64,000 nt of DNA from Rhizophagus clarus (GCA_015698045.1 BLAL01000297.1:496001-560000), one strand, 5' to 3'. Numbered from the stretch's first letter, positions 48,163-60,829 are shown. Notes: generated by a model not told the origin, from the sequence alone. Made by a program: numbers and translations.

Positions 48163-48845
48163 ATTGTTTAGTAGAAATAACAAGAACAAGCGATAAATTT
48201 TAAAATTTAAAACTGTAGCATTATTTATGTTAATTTTGAGTAGTTTGTGCGCCATAACTTCTACAAATAGTTACTGTAATTTTTGTCATTCATTTTGACA
48301 TTCATGTGATGTTTTTTCTATCAAACAAATGTATCATATAGCTTATAAACTTATATTTGAAAAGACATTAATGAATTGGATTCTGTAGAATTAAGAATGT
48401 AAAATGCAAAAATTATCGTTAATGACAGACCATTACACATTAGACATGTTTCCAAGATAATGGATTTAGCGGTGAAATTACTCTAGGTATGGTTTAGGAA
48501 TAATATTAGAATGAAAATACTAAAATATTAAAAGGAAATAATATAAAATAATAATGATATAAATCGTATAGTACATTGGATTTATAATTACGCTTATTAT
48601 TGTTTGTTCTTACATACTGTATGTATGGTGCGCATATGTTTTTGAACTTATTATTTATGCGACATTCGAAATAATAACTACACAATATTCAAATCAACGA
48701 TAGAAATTTGCATTGGCGCAGTTTAATTGCGGATTTGAAATTAACCCATTAGGATATATTAAAAAATTATTAGTTGATCATTCTTACCTAAAACATCTAA
48801 ACATTATTTTTTTTTTCTCCCTTCTTTCTTGTAAATTGAAAAAAA
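48163..48845. other. Divergent promoter region
   Basis: This lies between the third BTB copy (-) and the sulfurtransferase gene (+). The first 120 bp resemble the upstream region of the intact BTB gene. The right part has a T-run (48808-48818) just before the sulfurtransferase start. No gene is present. Confidence 0.55.
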
Positions 48846-50446
48846 ATGAACGTTCTTCGTTCCCATCATTTTATTACAAAAAATTCTTATTCTTTATCTG
48901 TCCATTTTAAAAAGTCGCTAATTAATTCTCGCAAACCATCGGTTTTTGGTTTTAGGAAAGGTAAAATTCCTTTTTATTTTGTAATATTTCGCTTAAAATT
49001 AACTTATTTTTCATATAAAAATATATTTATATAGCGATGTCTTCTTTCTCTACTGTTCCAAATATCGTTTCAACCGAATGGGTTGGACAAAATCATGAAT
49101 CAATCATACCTCTTGATGCTTCTTGGCATATGCCAAACGCTAAAAGAGACCCTTACAAAGAATATTTGGAAAAAAGAATAAAGGTAACGAACAAAGGATA
49201 TTATTATTATTTATGAAAAAAAATTTTCTTTTTATTATGATTCGGATATTAATAAATAATTTTATTTAGAATGCAAGATTTTTTGGAATAGATGAAATTA
49301 AAGATAAAAATACAGATTTGCCACATATGTTACCAAGTCCTGAAGATTTTGCCAAGGCTGTAGGTTCGTATCCATTTCTTTTATATTAATGAATTTTGAT
49401 CTTTGTTATTTAATAATTTATAATTTTTGAAAACTTTTTATTTTATTGTAGGTGATTTGGGAATATCCGAAAAAGATCACGTTGTTGTCTATGATTCGAT
49501 TGGATTATTTTCTTCTACAAGGGTTTATTGGACTTTCAGGGTGTGTATTACGAAAGAAAAATATTTCCTTTTAACCGTTATAATATATTTACTGAGGTTT
49601 AATTTTTTTTTTAAAAATATCGAAGGTCTTTGGCCATGAAAAATTGTCTGTTCTTGACGGAGGATTACCTAAATGGATAGCCGAAAAACGAGAAATAGAA
49701 AGTGGACAAGCTTCATTTACTGTAAATATAAAAAAAAAAAATATTTTTTTTTTTTTAAATTAAAGTGTATATATTCTTTTTTTTTTGTAATTATTCTTTT
49801 TTCATTTGAATCCTTTAATTTATTACTTAGCCGAAAACATATAAAACTCCAACATTGAATAAAGAACTTGTTAGAAATTATGAAGATATTAGAAATAATA
49901 TAGATAAAGGACCTGATTCACCAGAGTTTGAACAAGTTCTTGACGCAAGACCTGAAGCAAGGTATAAAATCATCTTTACTTTTTTTTTAAAAAAAAAAAA
50001 TTTTAAAGCAAAGTAATTAAAAAAAAAAATTGCTACATTATTATTAGGTTTGAAGGAACAGCTCCAGAGCCAAGACCAGGTACGTAAATTTATTCATTTA
50101 TTTATTAAGAAAAAATTTTAATTATATGATCATTAATTTAATTTTAACGTTACTTACAGGATTATCGAGTGGTCACATGCCGTATTCATTTTCAGTACCA
50201 TTTAATTCAATAATTGATCCAAATACAAAAACAACATTATTACAAGATGATGAATTAAGAAAATTATTTGAATCTAAGAATGTTGATATAAATAAACCTA
50301 TTGTATTAAGTTGTGGTAGTGGTGTTACCGCTACGATGTTATATTTAGCTTTAGAGAAAATTGGAGCAGAAAAATTGGCAGTTTATGATGGTAGTTGGAC
50401 CGAATATGCTAGCAAAGAAGGTTCACCCATTGTTGGAAAAAAATAA
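48846..50446 (+). CDS. TUM1: 3-mercaptopyruvate/thiosulfate sulfurtransferase
   Basis: Eight exons are phase-consistent: 48846-48960, 49035-49183, 49271-49363, 49452-49540, 49626-49721, 49831-49961, 50048-50079 and 50160-50446. The product has two rhodanese domains: an inactive N-terminal one (VSTEWVGQNHESIIPLDASW...VVVYDSIGLFSSTRVYWTF, FGHEKLSVLDGGLPKW) and a C-terminal one with the active-site loop CGSGVTA, whose CG(S/A)G pattern points to mercaptopyruvate rather than classic thiosulfate rhodanese (CRKG). The family moves sulfur from 3-mercaptopyruvate to thiols, and yeast Tum1 also feeds tRNA thiolation. Exon 1 encodes a Ser/Arg/Lys-rich, acid-free leader (MNVLRSHHFITKNSYSLSVH), a likely mitochondrial presequence. 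ATG at 49037, two bases into exon 2, is in frame and gives a leaderless form, so dual targeting is possible. No lesion was seen. Confidence 0.88.
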
Positions 50447-52102
50447 TTAATTATACATACATGAATTTGGAAAGTATCTAATTATATACTATATACTATA
50501 TATATATATATTTCAACGTAATTATTTCCTTTTAAACATACCCATGATGAAACATTAGTATCAGTAATTAAAGCAGCAGCTTGTCACATCACTAACATGA
50601 TGTAATTATAAAATAAAGAGAAATTTTGCTGCTAGATATAAATTATTTTATTTTTAAAAATTATATAATTAATTGTTCCATTTAAAATATCTAAATTTAC
50701 ATTAAAGAATTATTTAACTTTTCAATGCATATCTATAATAGATTATTTTTGACTTTCAATATTCCAGTACATAGATAAATTGATCAAAACAGTTTACGAA
50801 CGTTCGTGATATTTATGTATCAAATATACGTAACTAAAATTGGGATTATGAGGTTTTGGTCGTTGAAAGTTTAGAAGTGATGCATGCAAGGAAAATGTTA
50901 CATTGTAATACTAAATTAGAGAACAATGATAAGTAGGAGTGAATCAAAAGGCAGTTCATGCTAAGTTTCGAAGACATAATACATTCAAAACTTAAATTCT
51001 TTCATTATTGATTAGAGTTCGGGAATTAGAAACAGTAAGTTTCATTGTAATTATTTAATTGGTAATGTCATTACGTTTTTCTTTTTCATTTTTGCTGGTT
51101 CAAATCTGAACTCCTCCTAATCACTAAGCATAACAACACATGAAAGAATAATTTTTTATTGATGAAAATAAAAGTATATGCGATAAATCCTATTTTTCCT
51201 AATGTCATTAAAAACCTGTTATTTTCAATGACAAAACTTGCATCAGTAACACAGAAAATTACTGGTTATACAGTTAGCTATTCGAAACTCTGTTGTGTGG
51301 CAATTCCTGCAGAACTAATAATTTTTAATACAAAAATAAGAGAAATACAACAAAAAAACATAAAATGAACATACGGTACGTACGATTAATAATGGTTGCC
51401 TTCGCAATCCTACGATTTTGTAAATTTGCTCACTCCATTCAATTATATGATACTAGTTTAATTATAAATCTTCATCATCATCGTTAATGAGATGCAACTC
51501 TTCCTTGTTTCTTTCAAGTTGTTCAGTTATTACCCGTATAACTACAGGCATTATGCCTTTGGAATGATAAGTCTTTAGTATATAAAACGAGTATGAAGAA
51601 AAGAGTTACTGTTAAAAAATGAAATAATGAATTAGAATATTTTGATCCAAGACTTTAGAAGCCATTTTTCTCGTTTTATAGTTTTGTTGATGATAAAATA
51701 GAAACCACTAGAAAAAATGTGCCAAAAAAAATGTTTACAATTGATCATCGCATAATAGTAATATCTTGAGGATGTTAAATTGTTTTTGCCTAGATATTTA
51801 TTATGAGTGATTTCATGTGCTGTATTTTCGAAAGCAAATTTAATTTGCTGGTTTATTTAATAAACATGAATTTTTTAAATTTTAATTCCTAATGTTCATA
51901 ATTATTGTCCATATATACGCAAGGTTTTGAGTATCTTAACTGATCTTAACTCATTACTTCAGTACGGTGGCTGAGATATTGTTTGTAACATTGGTGTGAC
52001 TGTAATCGGAGAAAGAACTGATTACGTCTTCCGATATAAATAATTTAAAACAGAACTTTAAACAAATTTTAGCGCTTTTTTTTCCAAATTATTATTATTA
52101 AA
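50447..52102. other. Gene-free stretch
   Basis: No domain-bearing frame was found; a 69-codon open stretch at 51159-51368 has no recognisable features. The stretch runs from the sulfurtransferase 3' flank to the promoter of the tandem kinase gene. Confidence 0.5.
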
Positions 52103-53283
52103 ATGTCTTACAATAACAATACGATTGGATGGGTTGAATGGATTGAAGAAGCTATTGAAAAAGAATATTTAAGGTATTACGAATTCAACCAATTTAGTAG
52201 CATTCAACATATTGGTAGCGGAGATTTCGCAAAAGTGTACCGTGCGAATTGGAAAAATTTTGAACATTTGGCGATAAAGTCTTTTATTGGCCTTAACGGT
52301 ATCACTGCAAAAGAAATTGTTCATGAGGTAATTACGAAATACAGCATAAATATTAATTACAATTTAACCCTTTAATGTTATATTTAAAATTCAAATTTAA
52401 ATAATTTAGATTAAAATACAACAAAAAGTAGGTTATAGTAATAATGTTATTCGCTTCCTCGGAATAACAAAATTTGAATATGGTATTGTAAACATAATTA
52501 ATTATAAATATAATAAATTTTTAATGTAATATTCAAATTTAATGTAATAATTTTTTTTTTTGTTCTTTAGGAAATAATTTCAATTATGCACTAGTAATGG
52601 TATATGCATGCGGTGGTGATCTTCGAAATTATTTGAAAAAAAATTTTAATAAACTTACCTGGGATAACAAATATAATTTAGCATATCAGTTAGCTCTTGG
52701 CGTATCATGCTTACATAATGAAGGGATTATTCATCGTGACTTGGTAAATTATTTATTGCCATGTATTTACTGTATATATTTGCATTATTTATCTAATATA
52801 TACATTTTTTTTTAATAGAACTCTGGTAGTATATTAGTCCAACAAGGCACGATCAAATTGGCGGGTATTGAGCTATCAAAAAGGATTGGTGTGTCATCTA
52901 ATTTCCGATCCAAATTATTTGGGGTGATTCCTTACGTTGATCCAAAAGCCTTTACCAGACGAAAGAAATAATAACCAAGGGTTTTCATTAAATGAAAAAA
53001 GTGATGTTTACAGTGTTGGTGTATTATTATGGGAGTTATCCAGCAGTGGGCAACCTCCTTTTTATCTTGAAGGTGAAGAATACGGTTTGGTTTTAGCTCT
53101 TGAAATTTCACAAGGATTGAGAGAAGTTCCAATTCCTGGTACCCCCGAAAATTATGTAAAAATTTATACCGGTAAGTAAAATTTAAAATTTAGTTACAGT
53201 ATTTGAATATTAATTTAAACTATCTTTCTCTAGAATGTTTGGGATGATGAACCAGATAATCGTCCAACCATATATCAAGTAGT
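52103..53283 (+). pseudogene. Pseudokinase module, first half of a tandem kinase gene
   Basis: Exons 52103-52327, 52410-52482, 52571-52743, 52819-53171 and 53234 onward encode a TKL-like kinase fold. The glycine loop (GSGDFAKV) and lysine (LAIKSF) are kept. HRDL is followed by NSGS, so the metal-binding Asn is Ser; the DFG motif is replaced by GIE in KLAGIELSKR. These would abolish normal catalysis. Two single-base insertions also break the frame: near 52965 (GAAAGAAATAATAACC, giving TAA TAA) and at 53236-53241 (GAATGTTTGGGATG, against GAATGTTGGGATG in the second module). The exons of both modules sum to 2144 nt, remainder 2, as expected for two +1 events. The last exon runs straight on into the N-lobe of the second kinase with no promoter or start between. 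Confidence 0.82.
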
Positions 53284-56200
53284 TTCTTTGTTAAAAGAAA
53301 GAATAACTGATAATGTTGATAAAGTAAGCATACCTGACAATGTTGAAAGAAAGAATATCGAAAATACGAACGAAAATACAAACGAACATATTGATTGGAT
53401 TGAAGAGGCCATTGAAAAAGAATATTTACAATATCATGATTATAAACAATTTAGAAACATTGAGCAAATTGGTACTGGAGGTTTTGGAAAAGTTTATCGG
53501 GTAAATTTGAAAAATTCAGAGCAACCATTAGCATTAAAATCTTTTAAATCTGACAAAGCATCTGTGAAAAAAATTGTTAATGAGGTAGTGTTTATATGTT
53601 ATTCTTTTATACTACGATTTATAATATATTGTACTTACAATATTTAAATTAAACTTACCTAGTTAAAAATTTTACGCGAAGTTAATTTTCATAATAATAT
53701 TATTCGTTTTCACGGAATAACAAAATTTGAATTAGGTATTATCAATAATACATTTAATATTCGATTTTTATCGGTAATTTACTATTTAACGATTTTGCTA
53801 GTACAACTAGTTACTAATCCTTTATTTTATTACTATGTTAAATTGTAAATTATTGGTAAACTATTATTAGACTGTACTGTTTTTAATATAGTATTATAAT
53901 TAATTATTATTTATTTATTGAAAGTGCAATTTTTATAGTATTTCTTAACTATTATCACTTTCTTGTACTTGTAGTCTTTTCTTTTTTTCATGATAATATG
54001 ATCTTCTTCAGGTGCATGTGATGCGGAATTAATACAACTACCTTTTTCCATAATTTCTTTCGCAGTACAGAAGCTAGAAACATTTGAAATGGAATCCTCC
54101 TTTAAAAAAAAAAAATTACTAAATAAATTTACGTACATAAAAGTATCTTTAAAAACATTATCTTTACCTGAGATTCATCTACATCAAAATCGGAATCACT
54201 TTCAGAAATTGAAGTAGATTGAGAGAAGTCAGATTCATTAATTGAATTTTTTCATTTCTAATATGTAAAATTTGGCAAATTATATTATTTATTATTTATT
54301 TAAGTAGTATTTTTCAGAAGTAAAAAAAAAAATATTTACACTTGTAGTATTTAAAGATGGTAATAAAGGAAGTCCATTAAGTCGGTTAACAATTCCAGAA
54401 AGTACCTCTCTTTTGTGACTATTGTTTGGTTTTGCATATGCACGATAGCCACCAACAGAATGATGGCCAGTAATCGCCATACCAGTATTTTCAGGAATTC
54501 CAAGGTCAAATAATTCAAAAATACTTGTTTTTCTTCCAGAGTGATTGCAAATATTCCTTCCTTTTATATCAATATTACATTCAACACATATGGTTTTAAA
54601 TATAGAACGGATGGTGCAATCAGCAATTTGCTTATCTCTATACCACTTCCCTTGAGCTATAGCTAATAATACAAAGTTATTTATGCTAAAATTTTAGTAA
54701 ATATCAAAATAATAAATACCATTAGCACTTCGACTAACTGATAAATAAAGGTATGGACATTTTCCTTTTTGAGGTCGAAGAGAAAGGAATTTCTGATGTC
54801 ATGATTTGGACCAGCAATTCCAGGAGGGTCAGGAGGAAAAGGAATATTTAAATCAAATTGATTGCCATCAACTCCTCCCTGATCATTTTTTTGTTGTCCT
54901 TTTTTAAAAATAATCCCATCTGGAGTATCAGCTAATTGGGAAGCGAGTAAATTAACATGTTCACCACCTCTTGGTGCACCTAATATACAAATCCAAAAGA
55001 AAACTCGTTTTAGCAAGCCAAAAGGAACATTAGGATTCAAAGTTTCATGTTGAATTATATGACGAATCTCATCAGTAGATAACCCATCCGTAGATTTTGT
55101 TTCGCCAATACCCTTTTTTTTCATATCATTAAGGAGACCATCAAAACGTGCACATAAATCAGGGAAATCAACCTTATTATGTAAACTGTACCGCCAACCT
55201 GGTTTAACATCTTGCAAATATCTGCTAATTGCAGACAAAGCATTTTTTAAAGAAGTTCGTGAATAATATTCTCCATTTTTAGAAGTTACACCACAGAGAA
55301 ATTAAGTAACTTGTAGTTCAATAGTATCTTTATCTTGACTTTCTAACAGATAATTATAATTAACATCTGCTCTCCACTTGTTCATTATTTTAACCCACTT
55401 TTCAGTATGCATAACTGTGTTTTGAGGAACTCTGCCTTTCGCAAGTGCTGATAGTTGTTCAAGTGAAGGTAAATGATTACCTTTGGGTGAAATATCTTGT
55501 GCCATTTTTATATTATAAAAAAGGAAAAGTATTTTGGGAAAAACAAGACGCGTAAAAGAGAGGGAAAAAAAATAAGATCAGCTTTTGTGGAAAAAATGTC
55601 TAATAAAAGCTAAAAAAAAGTTTAAATTAGACTATTTTATATAAACCGATAAAACAGTTACTCGGCACTTCGTGCCTTGTAACTATTAATTATTAGCAAA
55701 ATGTGTTTAATAATTATTTCTTTTATTATTTAGAAAATCACAATAGTAATAATTATATGTTAGTAATGGAATACGCGGATGGTGGTAACCTTCGGAACTA
55801 TTTAAAAGAAAACTTTAGTAACCTTACGTGGGACGACAAATACATGTTGGCATACCAGTTAGCTTGTGTTGTATTATGTTTACATGATAAGGGAATTGTG
55901 CACTGTGATTTGGTAATTTACAAAATTTAATTGTCAATAATATTTTATTACATTGACTATTAAGGGAAATTACTTATTTAATGTATTATTTTAATAGCAT
56001 TCTGGAAATATATTAGTCCATCAGGAAACAATTAAATTAGCAGATTTTGGATTGTCAAAAAGGGTCAGAGCATCATCCAATTTTCAAGACAAAATCTATG
56101 GTATGATTCCTTATATTGACCCAAAACTTTTTAAAAGACGAAAAAATGATAATGATGACCAAGCGATACAAAAATATTCATCAAATGAAAAAAGTGATAT

Positions 56201-56784
56201 CTACAGTATTGGCGTATTATTGTGGGAAATTTCTAGTGGGAAACCTCCTTTTCATGTTGAAGGTAAAGATTACGATGTTGATTTGGCTTTGGATATTTGT
56301 GAAGGTATTAGGGAAGAAGTTGTTCCTGATACACCTGAAAATTATTTAAAAGTTTATACCGGTAAGTAACAATTAAAATATAAGCGTCGATTATTCAGTT
56401 AAACTTAAATTATATATCTATTTATTTTTAGAATGTTGGGATGGTGAACCCAATAATCGACCAACCATATATCAAGTATTTAATTGGTTAAAAGCAATCA
56501 ATACAAAGACAGGTGTTATAGAAAATCTTGGGCCATCAAGCATTAATACGAATGATGATAAGTGCTCTCTAAATACTAATAGGTCGGAATTACATGGAGA
56601 ATTATCTCTACTTATGAATAATTTTGGTGATATGAATATTTCGAAAGATGTTAAGGTTCCACTAAGTACTAATAAATCAGAATTACACGGAGAATTATCT
56701 TTACTTATGAAGAATTTTGGTGAAATGAATACAAAAGACATAGTTAATATATCAAAAAATCTATCTGAAAAGGATTTAGTATAA
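53284..56784 (+). CDS. Kinase module, second half of the tandem kinase gene
   Basis: Exons are 53234-53584, 53663-53735, 55734-55912, 55998-56361 and 56432-56784. The N-lobe has GTGGFGKV and LALKSF. The catalytic loop reads HCDLHSGN, with the usual Arg of HRD changed to Cys; Asn and the ADFG metal site are intact, so a non-RD-type active kinase is possible. The C-lobe ends in the family hallmark ECWDGEPNNRPTIYQV. A roughly 110-residue tail contains a duplicated motif (SELHGELSLLMNNFG and SELHGELSLLMKNFG). There is no ATG between the modules in a good position; an in-frame ATG is not seen before IDWIEEAIEKEYL, which supports one long tandem protein originally. The intron 53736-55733 is 2.0 kb, against 62-92 bp for the others, because of an antisense mobile insertion. 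All other splice phases match. Confidence 0.75.
53911..55505 (-). pseudogene. Crypton-like tyrosine recombinase, broken copy
   Basis: Minus-strand exons are 55505-54720, 54662-54340 and then smaller C-terminal pieces including about 54106-53911. The N-terminal frame meets TAA at 55302-55304 (after KDTIELQVT), and the same frame continues beyond with LCGVTSKNGEYYSRTSLKNA. A single base is missing near 54795 (HDIR | FLSLRPQKGKCPYLYL). Intron 1 (GTATTT...TTAG, 57 bp) keeps phase (SANAIAQGKWYRDK). Catalytic residues survive: Arg in LGAPRGGEH, H-x-x-R in NHSGRK, HH in GHHS, Tyr in GGYRAY. The tail is Ser/Asp-rich (TSISESDSDFDVDESQ) then Lys-rich. It is related to, but well diverged from, the intact recombinase at 38384-40012. 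Confidence 0.78.
55657..55683. repeat. Hairpin at right edge of recombinase insert
   Basis: GTTAC-T-CGGCAC-TTC-GTGCC-T-TGTAAC can fold with two stacked stems (GTTAC/GTAAC and GGCAC/GTGCC). It is G+C-rich against its surroundings and lies between the recombinase start (55505) and the next kinase exon (55734). It is a candidate recombinase recognition site or element end. Confidence 0.6.
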
Positions 56785-59700
56785 TTTTAGTTTAATCAAG
56801 CTAGATTAAAAAAGATTTTAATTAGCGCTAATTATGATATTTTGTATTTTGAAACAATAAATTATTTTAGTTTTTACAAAATAAAATTTTATTTTTATTT
56901 TGTCAATTCTTAAACTAATAATGCTTAAGCTTTTATCGTTGACTGAAATAACAAATCTAATCGCAATGTTAACGCAAAATTTAGGATACCCTAATTATAG
57001 TATAAATCCGAGAAAACCATATAAACCATTATTAGCATTATAATACTAGTTCGATTACATTTAAGATGTAGCTAAAGGTATTATTGAAAAAGGAGGTCAA
57101 TGTTTTGCTGCAGATTTAAAAGTTATTTTGCAAAAATGTAAAGTCACCAAGATTTTAGAGCTAGTTATTGGAGATTATGTATGTTGCGGCTTTGAGAATG
57201 GGAAGCAAGTCTTTAGTGAAGTGTTTATTCATTTATGCTGATCGCGATGCAGTGACGGAATTTCAATTAATTGACTTCATGAAACAAGATGGATCACTAA
57301 GTGATTATGAGATATACTATCTAGAATTTTAATTTATTCGTTTCCCTAATATATTTAATTTATAAAGGGACTCTGTGTGTTACTCCTGAACATCATTTTC
57401 GTGAATGATGGTGGAACTGATTTTGTCTAAAATAATAACTAAACTATTTGTTTATGATGGAGAGAAATTAGTTTCCGTTGTTACAACTCGAATAATGAAG
57501 GTTAGTATTTATTTTAAACATTTTATTGAATTGATCTGATTTATTATGTGAAGAGAAAAGAGTAAATCTTATTACTTTAAAATAACAAGGAACGGCTTCT
57601 GCACCGCCTTATTAATCCTTGTTTAACCTTGCTCTTGCGCCATTAAAATTCTACACAAAAGTTTTCCTTCTAATCATCTGGATAAGGAGATTCATCCTTA
57701 TATGAAATTTTTAAATAGAGGTCATAGAATAGTAGAATTTCTTGATTATTTAAATATATATATTGATATAAGGCTAAAGGATAGGTTCTACTCAGAGTTT
57801 ATTTCGATATAAATTACGAAGGAGAAAGGTTAACTTTACAGTTAGTTGTAGTCAATTTCAATTATTGAATTTAATCGAACTTTATTATTATTGGTTATTA
57901 AATATTTTTTTACGAATATTCGATAACGACAACATGATAATAAATATCAGCTTTGAGAATTGTCATTGTTTACATAAATATTTCACTTTTTAATTTTGAA
58001 TAGGAGCTGATCGGATTTATCAATTTTGTGTTCTCTTAATTTTAACCATTTCCTGTTGGCTCTATCATCTAACACAAAATATTGTCCTTGGGACAAAGTC
58101 CCTCGCAGGACTAGTTAAATACGCGAATATTGTTGGCTAATCAAATTTTATTTTATAATCACGCGATATGAGTATGTTTAAAATCTTATTATATATTTTA
58201 AAATTTTATATATGACTTTTGACTTTGATTTTTTTTTCTATTTCTCTCTTTTTTGATATTTGATTACTTCTCTTTTGGCTTAATTATAGTTATGCTAGTG
58301 TCTTTTTTACTCTTAGTATAGCTAGTGTGTGCTAGCACAGCAGTACTTAACAGAATTTCATTCTACATTATAGTTTTAGCCCGTTTATGCTTCTGTATTA
58401 CTTGCTGACTATGTTTCTACAGTAAAATCAAAAAAAAAATTTATAAAAGAACAAATATAAATTTTAAAATACAATATTCTAGACCAGAACAAACCTTAGC
58501 CATACCCACTCTATACTAACCAGTAATTTATAATTTTCATTACTAATTTTCTAAGTTATGTATTTTTTAAATTTTCATACATAAAATATTTATTTATGTT
58601 GAATTTTGACTGATAATATATATATATATATTTTTCTTTTCCATGATTCTATATTGACCACAAAAACCATCTTATTCCCTCTTGAAACTATCATTGCCAT
58701 CATTTCCAACTTAATTAATTAGCACTGTATCATTTGTTGACAATTTATGAAAAATGTAAATCAAAATGGAAATTGGTTCTCATATCAATCATTTATAACC
58801 TATTATCGATTCAGAAATAAATTGTAATGATTATTCGATTTAAGTAGGATGGAAAAATCAAACAAATGTGAATTTTGTGCTAATTTTCTTTATAAATAAT
58901 TTTCACTAATAATTATTTAATAATAGATAAAAATGTAAATATTAGAGAATTAACTATGAAATTTGAAACACATTGGAGAAAACCTTCTTTGGAACAGTGA
59001 TTAAATAATTAAGAAATCAATAAATTGTTAACATTTGGTTGACTCACTTGACTCTATAAATATTTTTAATGAGATTATCAATAATGGGTTTATTGTATTT
59101 CAGCCAAATTTTTTTTTTCCAGTAGACGGAATTAAGAAATTATGCGCGTGACAATAACATGTAACAAATACAAAATTTAGTGGAAGATTCCGCCGTTAAA
59201 ACGAACATGCAGATGCAATGTTTTGTTTGGCTCTACGATCGATTAATCACGTGATTGAACCCAGCTTTAGCGTAGAACTTTGAGAGTACTATAATCATTT
59301 AAACCATAAATAAAAAGAGATTTATTCAAGAGAATGTTAAAATATCACAGTAATTAAAAGGTCAAATGAGAATTTCTTTTACTATTAAAATTACATCTCA
59401 AGAAAGTTTACGTTATAATCCGAAGAACTTGGCTCAAGAAAGTGGAGAGATGAAAATTAAAATTTGTAGGATTTATTATTATAAAGATACTTTTAATGAT
59501 TATAGAACTTTTAGAAATTATATCCTATAATAATAATTAATAAGCGACACCATTAGGTATTAATGAACAAACAACTGATGAAAAGTTAGATTACTCATAT
59601 AAAATTGTTGAACTGCTGCAACTTGAAATAATTTAAAACGACGATTAGAGGATTTAATCTGTAAGTAGAGGTTTATTGAAGTTGAATAAAATTCGATAAA

Positions 59701-60829
59701 ATAACAAAAAGGAAAACAAATAGTTATGAAAGTTAGAACTTTGTGGCAGATGCATATAAAATATTTTCTGACGCTTTCTCATTACACTTATCATTATATA
59801 AGATTTCTTGATTATTTTTTTTATTGATGATAAATAAATATAGTTACTTCATGTTTTTTTTCAAGTGATTTCATATTACCAATGTGAATTGTATCAATTG
59901 TAACTTTCATTGTAATTCAAAAAAAAAACCTTATACAAAAAAAGTTTAATAATAAATATAAAAAAAATTTTTAAACATATACGATATATATTAATCCTGA
60001 TCTTTATAACTTCTTAATTTGCGTACTTCTAAAATTTTTTCAAACTTACTATTTTACTGGTGGGCACTTCAAAATAAGGAAGGAAGGGTGAATACTTTTA
60101 CCCCAATCAAAACTAAGTACTCTTAAACATTAATTACGTAAAAGTGCTATGTCGTAATAGCGCAATATATTCTTTACTGAAACGAGCTCTCTCGCGTGGC
60201 AAAGAAAATTTAAACGCTGATTATGTAAAATCCCACACAATAACCCACCCTTAACTTAAAATTTAAGCAGCAGTTAATATGGTGATATTGTTAACAAAAA
60301 TTAAAAAATCTAAATTGAACCTTTCCTATTAAAAGTGTGATTTTATTCGTGTTAATAAGATGAAATAGGGCAATTAAATAATGATATACTCCTAATATTC
60401 AACTTTTGTTAAATTTTAATATCATCTCTACATTTCCATACTTTGGATTGACATTCATAATCAAAAACAATATCCTTCCGTTCATAAAAATTACAATAAA
60501 ATTTAAACAAATCCTTCACTTTTGATGATATATTTACAATCTTTGCAGCACCACTCTTCAAGATGATAGTCATAAACAATTTTTATTTCATTTTCATTTC
60601 TGACTTCTTTACTTCCATCCAAGAACAATGAAGTTTAATAACGAAATAAAAAAAAATGAATACTTTAGCACTAATAGTTATAAATAGATAACTTATATAT
60701 ATTTCTAATATGATAAGAATAAACAAACAAACAATAAACTATTATAAAAAAAAAAAAGAAATTTCAAATAGATAAACTTATGATTATGAGATGAACTGAA
60801 AGTAAAAATTTCGTATTTGGACTAAATAA
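56785..60829. other. Mostly gene-free stretch
   Basis: A short coding-like relic at 57060-57240 is listed separately. No other exon chain was found. Isolated features such as CAAGGAACGGCTTC...AATCCTTG (about 57588-57622) do not fold as a tRNA. Confidence 0.45.
57060..57240 (+). pseudogene. Short coding-like relic
   Basis: The frame reads DVAKGIIEKGGQCFAADLKV and then ILELVIGDYVCCGFENGKQV before TGA near 57240. The amphipathic composition suggests a former exon, but no start, acceptor or family could be assigned. The downstream frame is full of stops. Confidence 0.3.

Larger units (their letters stand above)
45550..48165. repeat. Segmental duplication, right copy
   Basis: This block matches 24975-28256 from TTTAAAAAGCCATAGCTTTATTTATA to the BTB start region, without the 646-bp MITE. 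Its left edge is the upstream (promoter) region of a BTB-TLDc gene, yet no BTB coding sequence lies to the left of 45550, so a gene copy has been lost or was never copied. Confidence 0.8.
53740..55690 (-). mobile_element. Tyrosine-recombinase (Crypton-like) element in a kinase intron
   Basis: The insert fills one intron of the second kinase module, in antisense. Its cargo is the recombinase gene at 53911-55505. Exact ends are uncertain: AGTTACT occurs at both edges (53810-53816 and 55656-55662), and a GTTAC...GTAAC hairpin lies at the right edge. No inverted terminal repeat is evident, as expected of Cryptons, which are flanked by short direct repeats. Confidence 0.6.

Noticed and set aside
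57585..57660. Possible tRNA-like stem CAAGGA...TCCTTG
   Set aside because: No cloverleaf, no TTC loop and no anticodon arm could be drawn.
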